A stretch of 64,000 nt of DNA from Prinsepia uniflora (lineage: Eukaryota; Streptophyta; Magnoliopsida; Rosales; Rosaceae). The notes beneath the pieces were generated by a model. That model was not told where the DNA came from. It made no database searches and saw only the letters and a list, made by a program, of their open reading frames with translations. The translations under genes were made by a program, and so were the position numbers. The stretch spans positions 10,025,781 through 10,089,780 of the forward strand of contig CM064866.1 of the NCBI GenBank assembly GCA_032719365.1. The letters run 5' to 3'. This document shows, piece by piece, positions 35,064-47,926 of the stretch (positions are counted from its first letter, which is position 1; each line of letters opens with the position of its first letter).

Positions 35064-35618
35064 CACCCATGAAAATCACTCGCTCACTCTCTGTCTCAAT
35101 CTCTCCCCTTCCCTTAATTACAGAAGATAAATTTACAGCCAAAACCCAAAAAAAAAAATCCTAGAAATCAGCCCTAGATCCACAAGGATTATGAGCGGCT
35201 CTTTTTTTAGATACTTGCAAAAAAAAAAAATCTAGATGAAAGAGGGAGAACCGGTGAGGTTGTGAGGTTGCAAGTGACATTGTGAAGTCGTGAGTAACGT
35301 CGTGAGGCTGTGAAGCCTACGAGGTTGTGCTCGCAGGCGACGCTGTGAAGACCAAGAGGTTGTGGTATTCTGAATCAGAGAGAATGAGAGAGAGAAAAAA
35401 ACCTAAAGATATAACAAGAACGACTGAGCGAGAGACACATCAGAGAAAAAGAGAGTGTGGCGATTAGGTTATGATTTTAATTTTTAATTTATTTTTAAAA
35501 TTTTAATTTACTAAAAAGTTCAAAATATTAGAGTTGATGTTACACTAAAAGATAGATGTCAACAAATTATAAATGGGACATGTAGGAGACACCGAAATGG
35601 AATAGCAGATCTCATCCC
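34889..35618. repeat. MITE-like repeat with long terminal inverted repeats
   Basis: The left end (GGGAGGGAATTTGCTGCC, then ATTTCAGTGTCC) and the reverse complement of the right end (GGGATGAGATCTGCTATTCC, then ATTTCGGTGTCT) pair imperfectly for about 130 bp, including an AACATCAACTCTAATA core. The interior has no coding sequence. A related copy without the right end is at 760-1330 and a partial left end lies at about 34490-34640. No clear TSD was found. Long TIRs would suit a Mutator-like MITE. Confidence 0.55.
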
Positions 35619-37134
35619 TATCATGTAGGCTCGATGTTGATTATAAAAGGAAGGCTTTAAGACACTAAATTTCTCAATTATCAAATTTACGTCGAAATTA
35701 ACCGGTTATTATTTTATGTGAACAAATACAAACTTTAAAAAATTTATGTATTTTATTAAAGTGTTGAATATATTAACCGTCAGAGCACCCTAATCCTTGC
35801 ATCGGGCCCCCCTCTAATTTAAACTAACATTGCATAAATTTTTTCTTTTATGTGATGGATGGTATACGTCATTAAGACGTGAGTTTATAATTAAATCTTG
35901 TAAAAGATGTATTTGATATATTTTTGTCATTTTCATAAAAATCCAAGACGATTGTTTTCAGTAATGAAAACGCGAGACGGTTGACTACTTGCCGAAAGCG
36001 ACAGCCTCGCCTTATGACCGGTGGGGCACAACCACAAGCACAACGTACTGTATAAGCAATGACGGAGTGAGAACTCATATATAATTATGAATTAAATATT
36101 CCTTTTGAAATTAATTGTATTTATACCTAGTAATTAGTAAGTCAAATTTAAAAAGACACAGTGTAAAGGATTTGAAGATTTTGGGGGAGAATGAGCCAAT
36201 GGTTTCTGCTTCAGTAGAATACTAGTAGTGGTAATTTTTTCATAAATATTTTAAGTGTATGTATAAAAATAAAATTCTTATTGTCACTTAAATATTAACG
36301 TGGCCACAAAAAATCTTTAATTTATTTGAAAATAAATCAAATTAGGAGAATTTAAAAAAAAAATTTGTTCTAAGATTCTTCGGTATTTTGTATCATGCTA
36401 AATTTCAATTTTGATTAATTCTTGTTTTATTGGGGAAAAAAATCAGATTAGGATACAATTCCTAATTTTTTTTTTTCTTATGGCTCTAGTATTTTGGATT
36501 ATACCAAATTCTTTTTAAAAAAAAAATTATATGAAAATCTATATTTTTGTTTCATCCTAAAATAAAATCCTACCCCCTTGTATACAAGACACCTCGATCT
36601 CATGGGAAAAATGCATATATTTTTCTCTTTTTTTTGTTTAAGAAAATGCATATATTTTCTAGAAAAGAATAAAATATAATTGTTTTTGGTAAATTAAGTA
36701 ATTATATTTTTTTGAATAAATTTTAAAAAAATTGGAATAAAATAAAATACCAAACAATTTAGGGTATATCACTAGACAAATGTAATAAAGAAAATTGGAT
36801 AGAATGATTATGATTAACTAATTGAAGTCACTTAATATTGTGAACTAATAGTATTTTTCTCCATATATTATGTGTGAAGTTTGCAGCTGGACTCTCGTAA
36901 AAAGTTAGATCGATATTAATGTGTATTATGTAATCCCAATTTTCAATTTTATACTTACCCTAGAAAATTACTAAGGGGAGTATGATAAGATAGATACATT
37001 TGATTTCGGAGGTGTTTCTCATTAAAATTGCTTCAAAAGTGCTTCTCATTAAATTGCTTCAAAAGTGTTTCTCACTAACATGAATTGGTTATTTTTTTTT
37101 TAAAAAAAAACTAGTTATTATGTAGTTTTCTTTT
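35619..37134. other. AT-rich intergenic sequence, nothing recognised
   Basis: No gene, RNA or transposon signature is seen. Homopolymer A/T tracts are common. Confidence 0.6.
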
Positions 37135-37834
37135 ATTACAGATGAGGGGGATATTTTGTAAAATTTTCATACAATATGTATTGACCAATTATCTACAAAT
37201 CAACGGTAGAACCAACTGAACTAGACTCACCTGGCAGTTTTTATGTAGTTTAGTAAAGGCTTTCCTTTCTTATTGCAAATTATTTTCTCCTAGCTAGGAT
37301 TTATTTTCTCACCTTAACCATCTCATACCAATCAAAGTAAAGATCATAATAAATAAATAAATGTATAAAAAGAAAATATTTTTCATTCTACTTTTTTCAT
37401 TTTGCACTTCTCAATTTATTTGTTTCTATTTATTGATTTGATTTATTTTCCTTAATCTGATGATTATAATAAATAAAAGAATGCCTATAGTAAAACAAAA
37501 ACGAAACTCGGCTCTCATATATAAATCGTCATCGATTCATCCTCATCCATGTGAAATTGTGAATTATATAAAAAATTTCATTATTACTTATAAAATAAAG
37601 AAAATTTATACCTTTTTTGCCCAAAATTGAATAATGTTCATATTGATTAGGTACCCAAAATATCCTTCACACTTTATGGTTCCTTCCACATTGGGACTTT
37701 GTGTGATCTCTCAAACCATTGGCCCTGATTGTCTGTAAAAGACAAGAGAAAGTGCGCTTTTCCCATTCCCTCCCACTCTCGCCAAAACAAAAAAGGTCAT
37801 AACTTTTTTATTTTATTTATCTTTTTGTTCTTGT

Positions 37835-38409
37835 AGCCCTTTGTAACTTATGCGTAAGCACAACTACGGTTTGAAATAGCGACCCTTTAGTTCGCGTAGG
37901 TGGTATATAGGCGCTCGAAGGTGGGAAACCGTCACGTCTAATGACTAAGCGACTAAATAGATTTATGTGTACATTTTTATATATATTTAGTGAATTTACT
38001 TGTACATCCTTATACATATTTAGTTATATAAGTTCTTATATATTTAAATTTAGTTATATAAGTTATTTAATTTATTAAATATTTAGTTAATAATATAAGT
38101 ATTCATTTAAACAAAGATAATAAATTAAAAAAATATAGAATGTTGTATAATAAAATTAATAAAAAAGCTTACATTGTTAACATTTATGATTCTCAACTCA
38201 ATTTATTTATCTAGACAATTAATTTTTGTTCTGAAATTATTTGATAGTATTCATTATATTATTAATTTGTTGATTTTTTTTTAAAAAAAACCGCATAGGT
38301 GATAGGCCCCTATCGACCGTCCTAGGAGCGCCTAGTGCCGTTTTGAACACTGAACGTAACTAAGGCTCCTTTTTACACTTGTATGGAATTTTCAAAGCGG
38401 CTCTTTTAA
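37835..38409. other. Segment present only in the first duplicate, possible inserted element
   Basis: The second duplicate passes directly from TTCTTGTA to ATAGCTATT, whereas this copy carries extra sequence there. Its ends look weakly inverted (AGCCCTTTGTAAC against GGAGCCTTAGTTACG in reverse complement), and both ends hold TAGGCGCTC-like words. A non-autonomous TIR transposon is possible. Confidence 0.4.
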
Positions 38410-39014
38410 TAGCTATTTCAATTTTCTATTTCAATTATCACACTAATAATATATAAGTGAATTTTTTTATTTTTAATTAACATAAATAACGTCTGAAAAA
38501 AATTAAAATTTAACATAAATAAAAAATTTATTTATATTTCTGTAAAGTTAAATAATTATTAGTCACGAAACAATAATGAATAGTATGGCACGAGTACACA
38601 AAGAAGGGGGAGGCAGGCATAGAGGGACAAAAGCGGATACAGGGCCATCCTATGTTTTTTTTTTTTTTTTTTCATTTATTTGTATATGTATATGCAAACT
38701 ACACTAATATTGCTAAAATCTAATTTTTTTTTCTATTGCTTATTTTTGTTTTCCAATTCTCCATTAATATACTAATTCCACTTAGGAAGCATTGAAAATC
38801 TCACAATATATATGTCCATAAAATTATTTCAACCATTATTGACCAGGCACTAACATTATATTAATAGTTTTATGTTTTTATGTCATATATTACCTATATA
38901 AGACTAATATTAACTTTTTAATTTATATGAAATTAAAATACAAATTTTCTTCCGGTTGAAAAAAATTCTAAATATTTATCTATATACAAATTTTTTACTG
39001 ACTTAAATTTCTGA

Positions 39015-39112
39015 CTACACCTTTAATAAAAAGCGTTATTATTTATTTACTACACCTCTCATAAAAAGCGTTATTATTTATTTACTACACCTCTCATAAA
39101 AAGCGTTATTTG
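39015..39112 (+). repeat. Short tandem repeat, about 35 bp times three
   Basis: The unit ACTACACCTCTCATAAAAAGC followed by GTTATTATTTATTT occurs three times in a row, with small differences in the first copy. Confidence 0.85.
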
Positions 39113-40560
39113 AAACTTTGGGGGGCTGAATTTACAAACATTGCTTACAAAACTTATTGCACATATAAGCATAATATTAACTTTTTAATTTATATGAAAT
39201 CAAAATACAAATTTCTTTCGGTTGAAAAAAAATTCTAAATATTTATCTATATACAAATTTTTTATTGATTTAAATTTTTAACTACACCTCTAATAAAAAG
39301 CGTTATTATTATTATAGAGGGGGGAATTTTGTAAAATTTCCATACACTATGTATTGACCAATTGTCTACAAATCAACGGTAGAACCAACTGAACTAGACT
39401 CACTCGACAGTTTTTATGTAGTTTGGTAAAGGGTTTCCTTTCTTATTGCAAATTATTTTCACTTAGCTAGGATTTATTTTCTCACCTTAACCATCTCATA
39501 CCAATCAAAGTAAAGATCATAATAAATAAACAAATGTATAAAAGCAAATATTTTTCATTCCACACTCCTCGTTTTATTTGTTTCTATTTATTGATTTAGT
39601 TTATTTTCCTTAATATGATGATTATAATAAATAAAAGAATGCATATAGTAAAAAAGAAAACGAAAACTCGGCTCTCATATATAAATCGTCATCGATTCAT
39701 CCTCATCCATGTGAATTATATCAAAATTTTCATTATTACTTATAAAATAAAGAAAATTTATAACTTTTTTGCCCAAAATTGGGTGATGTGCATATTGATT
39801 AGGTACCCAAAATATCCTTCACACCTTAGGTACCTTCCACATTGGGACTTTGTGTGATCTCTCAAACCCTTGGGCCTAATTGTTTGTAAAAGACAAGAGA
39901 AAGTGGACTTTTCCCATCCCATCCCACTCCCGCCAAAACAAAAAAGGTCATAACTTTTTTATTTTTTTTATCTTTTTGTTCTTGTAATAGCTATTCCAAT
40001 TTTCTATTTCAATTATCACACTAATAATATACAAGTGAAATTTTTTAATTTTAATTAACAGAAATAACGCCTGAAAAAAAAACATAAATTAAAAAATTAT
40101 TTATATTTTTTAAATGCAAACTACGCCAATATTGCTAAAAGTCTAATATTTTTTATTTTCTATTGCTTATTTTTTTTTTCTTCCAATTCTCTATTAATAT
40201 GCTAATTCCACTCAGGAAGCATTGAAAATCTCACAATATATATACCCATAAAATTATTTCAACCATTATTGACCAGGCACTAACATTATATTAATAATTT
40301 TATATTTTTATCTCATATATTGCCCATATAAGCGTAATATTAACTTTTTAATTTATATGAAATCAAAATACAAATTTTCTTTCTGTTGAAAAAAATATTC
40401 TAAATACTTATATATATACAAATTTTTTACTGACTTAAATTTCTGACTACTCCCCTAATAAAAAGCGTTATTATTTTTTTACTACACCTCTCATAAGAAG
40501 CCTTATTTGAAACGTTGGGGGGCTGAATTTACAAACATTGCTTAAAAAACTTATTTTTTT

Positions 40561-42018
40561 AGAACAGGTTTTATGTGTAATATTGTTTTGTGATTTTGCT
40601 AGTGGTTTGTGGGGTTTGAAAGATTTTTGAAGTAAATATTCTTTATGAAATCCTAGTCGATGATTCGCATGACACTTCTGATCGACATGTTCTTCGTATT
40701 AAAAAAAATCGAGGATATATACAAAATCGAAGTAGATATGACTATATTATTTGCGTACAGATTCTTTTTCGTATGCTATTTTTTAATTTTTATTTTTTTT
40801 ATTCTCTTCTTGTCTTCACCTTTCATACATTATAACTCACTGCACTTAATTTTATCGGTAATTTTGATTTCGAATTTATACAAAGAGGAAGCTAATATTT
40901 AATCACGAAAATTACAATTCATCTTCTTAATATCGTCACGTCGTTTAAAATGATTAACACTTACTATAAGCTTAAATAAATAAAAAATAAATTTGAACAC
41001 GATATGACCGAAGTCGATTATCATCGACAAATAGAGAATTAAATAACGCAGAAGCGGTTGAAAGGTACTTGTGAACAAAAGGCAATGCGCCCGCCCAAGT
41101 CGACGTATAAGGAAACAAAAGAAGGAACCTCCTATTCTTTTTTAAGTTAGTGGATGCATGAAAACTTTTTAATTTCACTTTTATTTAAATAAATTGTTTC
41201 TCATAATCAACCAGGTATCTTATAAATTATTTTTTAAAAATTTATTTATGTTAAAAAATAAAATTAGACTATTACTTAATTATTCATATACATAAATTAA
41301 TTAAATAAATATCACTATGAAAATTCCAGTAGTTACTAAAATCGACAACTTGTTTGATATAAATAGCTAAATTATTGGTCGAATGAGTCTAATTCAGTTA
41401 GTTCTAGCGTTGATTCCTAGACAATTGGTCTAAAATTCGAATATGATGACATATTTTATAAAAAAAATTCCTAAATTTCCCCATCCCCGATGAGATATTA
41501 TATATATATATATATATATATGGATAGGGGATTTCCAATTAATTTAGACTAAATTAGTTCACAATGAGAAACTTCAAAATGCCAAGGGATTTCAAATGAG
41601 TATATTAAAACTATTAGACAATGGACTTCCAAAGTAACACCTTGAAGAAACATCTTGATAGGTGTTACTTACAAATCTCATCTAAATGTATTGCATTGTA
41701 TCTAATCATTTTGAAAATCTTTGGTACTTAATTTAAACTAAATTCTTTAGATATTTGAAGTTTCTCTTTTTAAACGAATTTAACTTAAATTCTTTAGAAC
41801 TTTAAATTTTTTTTCACCCAAATTATATCCTAAATGATAATAGTGGAATGAGGAGATTATCTGCCTTAAAAAAAGATTCACGTATAAAGAAAAATACTAA
41901 CTGAATTCTCTTAAAACCGAGTTTACATTTTACTTCACTATTTTAATTTTAAAATAAGGTAATTAACCATATAAAAAAATGATTAAGCAACCAATTGAAG
42001 ACCCTTTTGAAACAAATG
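40561..42018. other. AT-rich intergenic sequence
   Basis: No gene was recognised. Contains a (TA)n microsatellite at about 41497-41521. Confidence 0.6.
41497..41521. repeat. (TA)n microsatellite
   Basis: An uninterrupted run of TA dinucleotides. Confidence 0.95.
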
Positions 42019-42026
42019 GTATAAGT

Positions 42027-42535
42027 TAGGGCTGTCAATATGGGTCATGTCGTATCATGAATTATATTTTATCCAAATATGCTCAACCCGAACTCAACCC
42101 ATTTAATAATCTTGCCAAGGATGTCCAACCCGAACCCAACCTGTTAATGATCGAGGTAACCCATGTAACCCATTTAATAAACAGGTCGTACTCGAAACTC
42201 AATTAACTTATGACCTGTTTAAAATGGTTAACCTATTTAAATGTTAAGATTTAATAGGTATATAGATAGGTAAATGGGTAGATATATGAGTTAGTAATTG
42301 ACACGTTTTTATAAATTGGGTAATATATAAATTATTATATGGGTTAACAAGCCGATCTGAAATCTACCCGTTTACAAATGAGTTAATATGTCATTATACG
42401 AATTAACATGTTGACCTGAAACCCCCCGTCTATTAAATGTGTTATAATAAATTGACTTAAAAATGACCCAAAATTTAAATAGCATAAATTAACCTGGATA
42501 AATTTCGTGAAGTATCTTGAAATTTGGCATCTTTA
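42027..42535. mobile_element. Non-autonomous hAT-type element, 8-bp TSD with one mismatch
   Basis: The left end is TAGGGCTGTCAAT, typical of a common plant hAT MITE group. The right end is AATTTGGCATCTTTA, an imperfect inverse of it. The 8-bp flanks GTATAAGT (42019-42026) and ATATAAGT (42536-42543) match at seven of eight bases. The interior is rich in ACCCGAACC/CAACCC-type words, as in that MITE group, and has no open frame. Confidence 0.7.
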
Positions 42536-42543
42536 ATATAAGT

Positions 42544-43599
42544 ATCTTAAAATACAACGGATTAAGAAAGAGATATATGAAGTAGGGGTAAAGGAGGCAA
42601 ATAATAATTTGGTTTGAATAGAGAGTAGCACTGAATGCTCATAGAAAACTAGATTAGAATAAGGACAGATTGGAATTTGGAAGGAGCTGCTAACTGCTAA
42701 ACTACTAAGACAGTCAGTGTTGTTGGCCACAGCTGTATTCACGATCGCCTATCTCTCTCATCTCATCATCTCCTACTTTTCTTTCTCAATTCATTAAATA
42801 TTCGATCCATGTAAATAAAATTTTGTTGGAATTTTCAATCTAATCTAAGGAAGAAATTATTTTCTACATAATCTTCGATTACTTCGTAACAATATATTGG
42901 AAATTAGAAATTTTTTTAAATCCTACATATTCATGACTTTGAGATTCCTCGTTAGTGTATACGAATACACGAATAAAAGGTGAACATATGAAAATAATTT
43001 GACATACATTTCTAATCCATTTTTTAAGTGGAAAAGAAAAACAATAAAATTTACACTAATTTTGTAAAATTTCTGCATAAATTTAATGTTCCAAATATAA
43101 TTTATTTTATTTATTTTTGTTATTGATATATAGTATTCTTAAATTTTCAATTAAAAATTAATTTACGTCGTCAGTTAAGAAGAATCACGCATTTTAACTT
43201 TCCTTTAATTATAAATTAAATGTCAATTTCGTGTCTGGAATTCAAAAGGAAAGAGCAAACTTAATTTAAAACTCCGGTTTCTACTGCATTACTGGTTTGT
43301 GGTTATATTCCATATGTTATGATTTGATAACAAGATCTACATACCATATATACAATACGAATTTATTTTCTGTTTTCAACTGAAGAAACAAAACGAAAAG
43401 AAAGGAAAAAAAGGAAAAACTGAAAATCAAAGTAAGACGTTTATAATTATAGCCTGTTTGCTGTGTGTCCTCTGTGTCCTCGTGATCCGGGCACAGTCTA
43501 CGTGATATTCAAAGCAGCAGACACTCAATTCCTAATCACTACAAAGACTCAATCAGCCAAACACCAATTACAATTACAACAGAAAAAGAGAGCGCAGTA
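42544..43599. other. Intergenic sequence upstream of the DUF1005 gene
   Basis: AT-rich and without recognised elements. The last 200 bases become less AT-rich toward the promoter. Confidence 0.5.
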
Positions 43600-43910
43600 G
43601 AGCAAGCAAGCTGCAACAATAAATATACCCACTTCCCATCTCTTTCTGTTAGCTAATGAAAATGAAGCCCAGTCCTCTCTCGCTCTCTCTTGTTGCTAAC
43701 TTCACATCAATCATCTATTCATAGTTATAATATTTATTATTGCCCACATTCACTTCAATTGCTTCTTTCCTTTTCCCTCCAACAAGAGCAGCAGACTCTC
43801 CTTTCTTATTGGGTGAGGTCCCAGTCTTTGGTGTTTTATTGGGGCTTCTTTTCCTCACAATTAACATGCTTTGCTGCTGAATTTCTGCTATCACTTCCTC
43901 CGTAATTCAG
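43600..43910 (+). promoter_or_regulatory. Probable core promoter and non-coding first exon of the DUF1005 gene
   Basis: A TATA-like AATAAATATACC at about 43617-43628 precedes a CT-rich tract (CTCTCTCGCTCTCTCTTG, about 43676-43693) of the kind common around plant transcription starts. The stretch then ends at CGTAATTCAG before GTACTC (43911), a plausible splice donor. This suggests a 5' UTR exon of about 250 bp followed by a leader intron. Transcription start and splice site are inferred, not shown. Confidence 0.45.
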
Positions 43911-46793
43911 GTACTCTTTGTTTTTGTTCGGTGATTATTCCACTCGTGGACTTTGCTTTTTTTTTTTCCCCCTGAAATTTAAATGTTTCTTGATTGTGGG
44001 GTTTCCATTGTGCTGAATTGTGTCCTTTAGTTGGACTATATAAGTGGGTTGGGCTCATTTGGTTGAAATTTGAGCTGGGTTTAGCTTTTCTCTTTAGTTT
44101 TATGAGGGTTCCAAGCTTTATTTATGTCTTTATTTATGTGACTCTTGACTGTTTTCTTCTCTAAAATCTGATTTTTTTCTTAATTTCTGGGATTTTAGTT
44201 GTGTTGAATTGTGCATTTAATTGGAATATGATTGTGGATTGAGCTTTGTTTGCTGAAATTTGAACTTGGATGGAACGGGTTGAACTTAGTTTGCTAAAAT
44301 TTTACTGGGTTGCCATGTTTTTGCTTCAATGCTCTGCTGGATGCATAATTACTGTTGTTGAGTATGTTGGTGATTTATCACCACTTATTCAACTTGAGAT
44401 TTAGTATTTGGTAATGGTTCTAAAGCTTGTTAGTGTGTTAACTGTAAATTTCAATTGGGGTCGATTCCTCAAAAGCCCAATTTTAATTGGTCGATGGGAA
44501 ACTTTCACAAAACATAGTCTTTTTCTATTTTTCTTAATTTTTATAAAAAATTTCAGATCAATCCTCACTAAAGGCGGCCATACATTGATCATAGCTAAAA
44601 CAATCAGCTTAAGGGAAGCATGGTTTGACTTAATGATTTGTTACTTTCTTTGTTTTTATCTTTACCCTGTTTTTGAAGTATATAAGGGAGGTGGTTGACT
44701 TAGTAGTAAAGGAATGTTAAGTTGGTCTTACGTAATCTGGACTCGAGTTGGTTACATTAGTGTGAAATTGAGTTGAAGTTATAAATGGAAAAATTAGTTG
44801 CGTCCTATGAGCAATGCTTACAAAAAGTTGATATGAGATGTTTTACCCTCGATAGAAACTGATCTGATGCTATTTTGCTTGTGTATTCAATTTTTTAATG
44901 GAAACCCGGCTTCACTTGCTGGCCGAGGTTTCATAATATTCCAAATGGGGCCTTTTACTCATTAAATTTCTTTGATCACATGGCCCTTTGTATAAATGGA
45001 AGCTAATTGTATATGTATTGAATCCACAACATGGCAGCTACCATGGTGTATGGAATCCAACCTTAATCTAACTCTAACATGTGGTACAACCATTAACACA
45101 GTATGATGGGTTAAGGGCTCAACTTTTATGGCTTAGATTTCAATGATAGATAGTATACGCATTGTGTTATGCGTAAATTTGATACACTGTCGGATTTCTA
45201 TGTGGTGCATCAGAATCCACACAACAACTTCTCATGTAAACGAAGTGACACAGTTGTAGTTTATAGACTTGATTTGATCTTAGCTCTAATATTAAATTGA
45301 TTTAAACCGAGCTCTGCTGCTGTGCAAGTGAAAGACTTTGTGTAGCTTTTACCTTGATTCTTGCTTGCTTTGCATCAATCTTCTTCTTGCTTAAACTTAC
45401 TATAATCAGTAGTTGACCAAAAAAGACTGAGAATGCTACTACCTCTTTCAGTTCCATTTTATTCCTTGTAAGGTTTGTATCATATGATTTAAGATATGTA
45501 CGTAACAGTCATTAATATATTCGGCATTATTGGGGCTTACTTTTATATTTCAGAATGGGAATATCAGATCAATGCCGCTGATCGCGTATACCTACGAAAT
45601 TAGTCGTAGTGGTGTGCTGGTCCTAATCAATGAAATGAAATAAGAAATAAGAAATTAGTCATAATGCCTCCTCAATCTTCTTCAATCCCTTTATGATCCA
45701 ACTCTCCCTTCGTTTTGGACTTCAAAGGATGAGGACATGGGGAAATGCTTGAAATTATTAGTATATTTAACATCAGGTACCAGTTGAATCAAATGTTTGT
45801 AAACTTTTGAAATGAGATAACCGTCATTCTGAACATTTTCTTTCCTTTTAATTCATACCACACATTTATTTGTATCTGCTTCTACAACTTGCAATGAAAT
45901 GTGGAGTTATGTCTGCTTGGTACTAACTTCAATAAATTGCTTACTATATTCCCCAAGGCAGTCTGTGAGCTCAAAACTAAGAACAGCATATTTATAAACG
46001 TTTGTGTAAGTTTTCAGTTTTGGTGGTGAGGCATGCCAAAATTATAATCACTCAATTTTGTTAGAATTAGAACTATGGTAGAGGATTCGATCTTCCTTTC
46101 CCAGTGTTAAAAGTGTTTTTTTAATTAATGAATTTATTTATTTTTTATATTCTTGCCTATATACTCGTGGCTGTTCACAGAATTATCTAGCTCTGGTGAT
46201 CTCTCCATACCATTTTCAGTTTATTATTTTGGAGAAATTGGATGAATAGGGGTGAAATTATGGGTCTTTGCACCTGCTATGTAATCCTTGTCGTAATATT
46301 CATAATGGTACTTCAGTTTACATGTTTATTCTCTAAAGATTGAAAGAGTTATTATCATGTGGATTGATAGGCTGAGACGCTGGAGCAATAGTAATTTAAA
46401 ATTTATCAACAATTGTTAAGGCCACTGGCTCCAAGTACGGAAGGATCTGTCGTTCCATGTGAGTATTCTTAAAATGTTTGATTTTCTTCTGGCCAGAAAA
46501 CCCATTTTTCAGATATAACAATATTCATATTCCTTCCCACAAGTGCAGTCTACCAAATTCTCGTGATATACTCGTCTGATTTTTAATAGGTTATCTAAAT
46601 AACGAGATGTTCTAGTTATTAACGAACTATATGATAGCTAAGACTCTTATGCCCTTTCAATTTCATTAAGAAACAGTACTGTTGGCATAGAAAGTCTTAG
46701 TCCATAACTTTACTCCCTACAACTTATTAGAACCATCAAATATTGTCACTTACAACTTGTGTTCAAATTGTCACTATTCTGCCATTGCCGCAG
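43911..46793 (+). other. Probable 2.9-kb leader intron of the DUF1005 gene
   Basis: It runs from GTACTC at 43911 to the acceptor GCCATTGCCGCAG ending at 46793. The interior is T-rich, as is usual for plant introns, and has no convincing coding frame. A small extra non-coding exon could lie near 46380-46460, where TCCAT is followed by GTGAGTATT, so the structure may be more complex. Confidence 0.4.
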
Positions 46794-46843
46794 GTTATCC
46801 AAGAATATGGAATGGATATGATGGAAACATTTTTGTGACCAGA

Positions 46844-47451
46844 ATGGATCCTCAGGCTTTTATTAGGTTGTCAGTGGGCTCACTGGGATTGAGGATTCTC
46901 GGAACAGCTTTGAAGTCTGAAAAATCTGGGATTCATGCATTTTCTTCTCCATGTTCGTGTGAAATTCGCCTTCGAGGATTCCCTATGCAGACAGCGTCAG
47001 TCCCCTTAGTATCCTCTCCAGAAGCTATAGCTGATTCTCATAGCATTGCTTCAAGTTTCTATCTTGAAGAATCAGATATTAAAGCATTGCTGGAACCTGG
47101 TTGTTTCTACAATCCTCATGCCTGTCTGGAAATCGCTATTTTTACAGGGAAGAAAGGGTCCCACTGTGGTGTAGGGGTCAAAAGGCAGCAAATTGGGGCA
47201 TATAAGCTTGAGGTTGGTCCCGAATGGGGGCAAGGAAAGTCAGTGGTTCTTGTCAGTGGGTGGATAGGTATTGGCAAAAACAAGCAGGAGAGTGGAAAAT
47301 TGAGTATGGAGCTTCATTTGAGAATAAGATTAGATCCTGACCCGAGATACGTTTTCCAGTTTGACGATGTGACAAAACTGAGTCCTCAGGTAGTTCAGCT
47401 TCAAGGTTCCATTAAGCAGCCTATTTTCAGCTGCAAGTTCATCCGCGACAG
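46844..47451 (+). CDS. DUF1005 family protein, coding exon 1
   Basis: Encodes residues 1-202 plus two bases of codon 203, starting MDPQAFIRLSVGSLGLR, the conserved start of plant DUF1005 proteins (Pfam PF06219). ATG 46844 is chosen because this family start follows it at once and because the upstream in-frame residues do not resemble the family. Conserved blocks include SPCSCEIRLRGFPMQTASVP, FYLEESDIKALLEPGCFYNP, KKGSHCGVGVKRQQIGAYKL, WIGIGKNKQESGKL, and LDPDPRYVFQFDDVTKLSPQ with QLQGSIKQPIFSCKF. The exon ends CGC GAC AG before GTGATG (phase 2). The molecular role of the family is unknown. No signal peptide or membrane segment is evident. This is the only gene in the window that looks intact. 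Confidence 0.93.
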
Positions 47452-47926
47452 GTGATGTGGAATGCTATCTCCTTAACTTACATTATTTAAATTTTGAGAA
47501 GACTAGAGTCTGCTCTTATCCTCTTTTTTGTGTTCGAATTGATGCATAAAAACTATGGGAGGATTGCCTCCTGGGGAGCAAATAAGCATTTGGTTGATTA
47601 TCTTGGTATCAGTGTCAGTTGCTTCTTTTGTGCTCAAACATGCATTGTGCTTGTGGTGTCATTTCCATGTCCCCTATCCACCTTGTTTCCTTGTTAGATA
47701 ATTTATTGGATTAACAATTCCATGTCAGGAACCAAGCAGATGTATATCCATTTTATCAAGGAGAGTTAGAAATGTTGGTTTCCTAATCAGTAATTATATA
47801 ACGAAACTTTGGATCCAGTTTTCAAGCATCATGTAAAAACAGTATATTCATTTCTCCTACGTAGAAGTTGGTTTTCTATGTTCAAATTGCGTGAATGAAA
47901 TTTTTAATAGTTCAATGCATGTACAG
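47452..47926 (+). other. Intron between the coding exons of the DUF1005 gene
   Basis: 475 bp, GT at 47452 and AG at 47925-47926 (CATGTACAG), T-rich. Splicing joins AG to G and completes an Arg codon, giving RDRVPQVDP, which matches the family. Confidence 0.88.

Larger units (their letters stand above)
37135..40560 (+). repeat. Large direct duplication with insertions and a third partial copy
   Basis: 37135-37834 plus about 38410-39115 is repeated at 39310-40540 in the same order. Shared landmarks include TTGACCAATTATCTACAAATC, CATCGATTCATCCTCATCC and TTGACCAGGCACTAACATT. The first copy holds an extra segment of about 575 bp (37835-38409). A third partial copy (about 39160-39310) repeats the TATAAG..ATTAACTTTTTAATTTATATG stretch. 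No coding content is present. Confidence 0.8.

Noticed and set aside
43690..43905. Small upstream frame in the first exon of the DUF1005 gene
   Set aside because: It lacks an ATG start, so it is not a credible upstream ORF.
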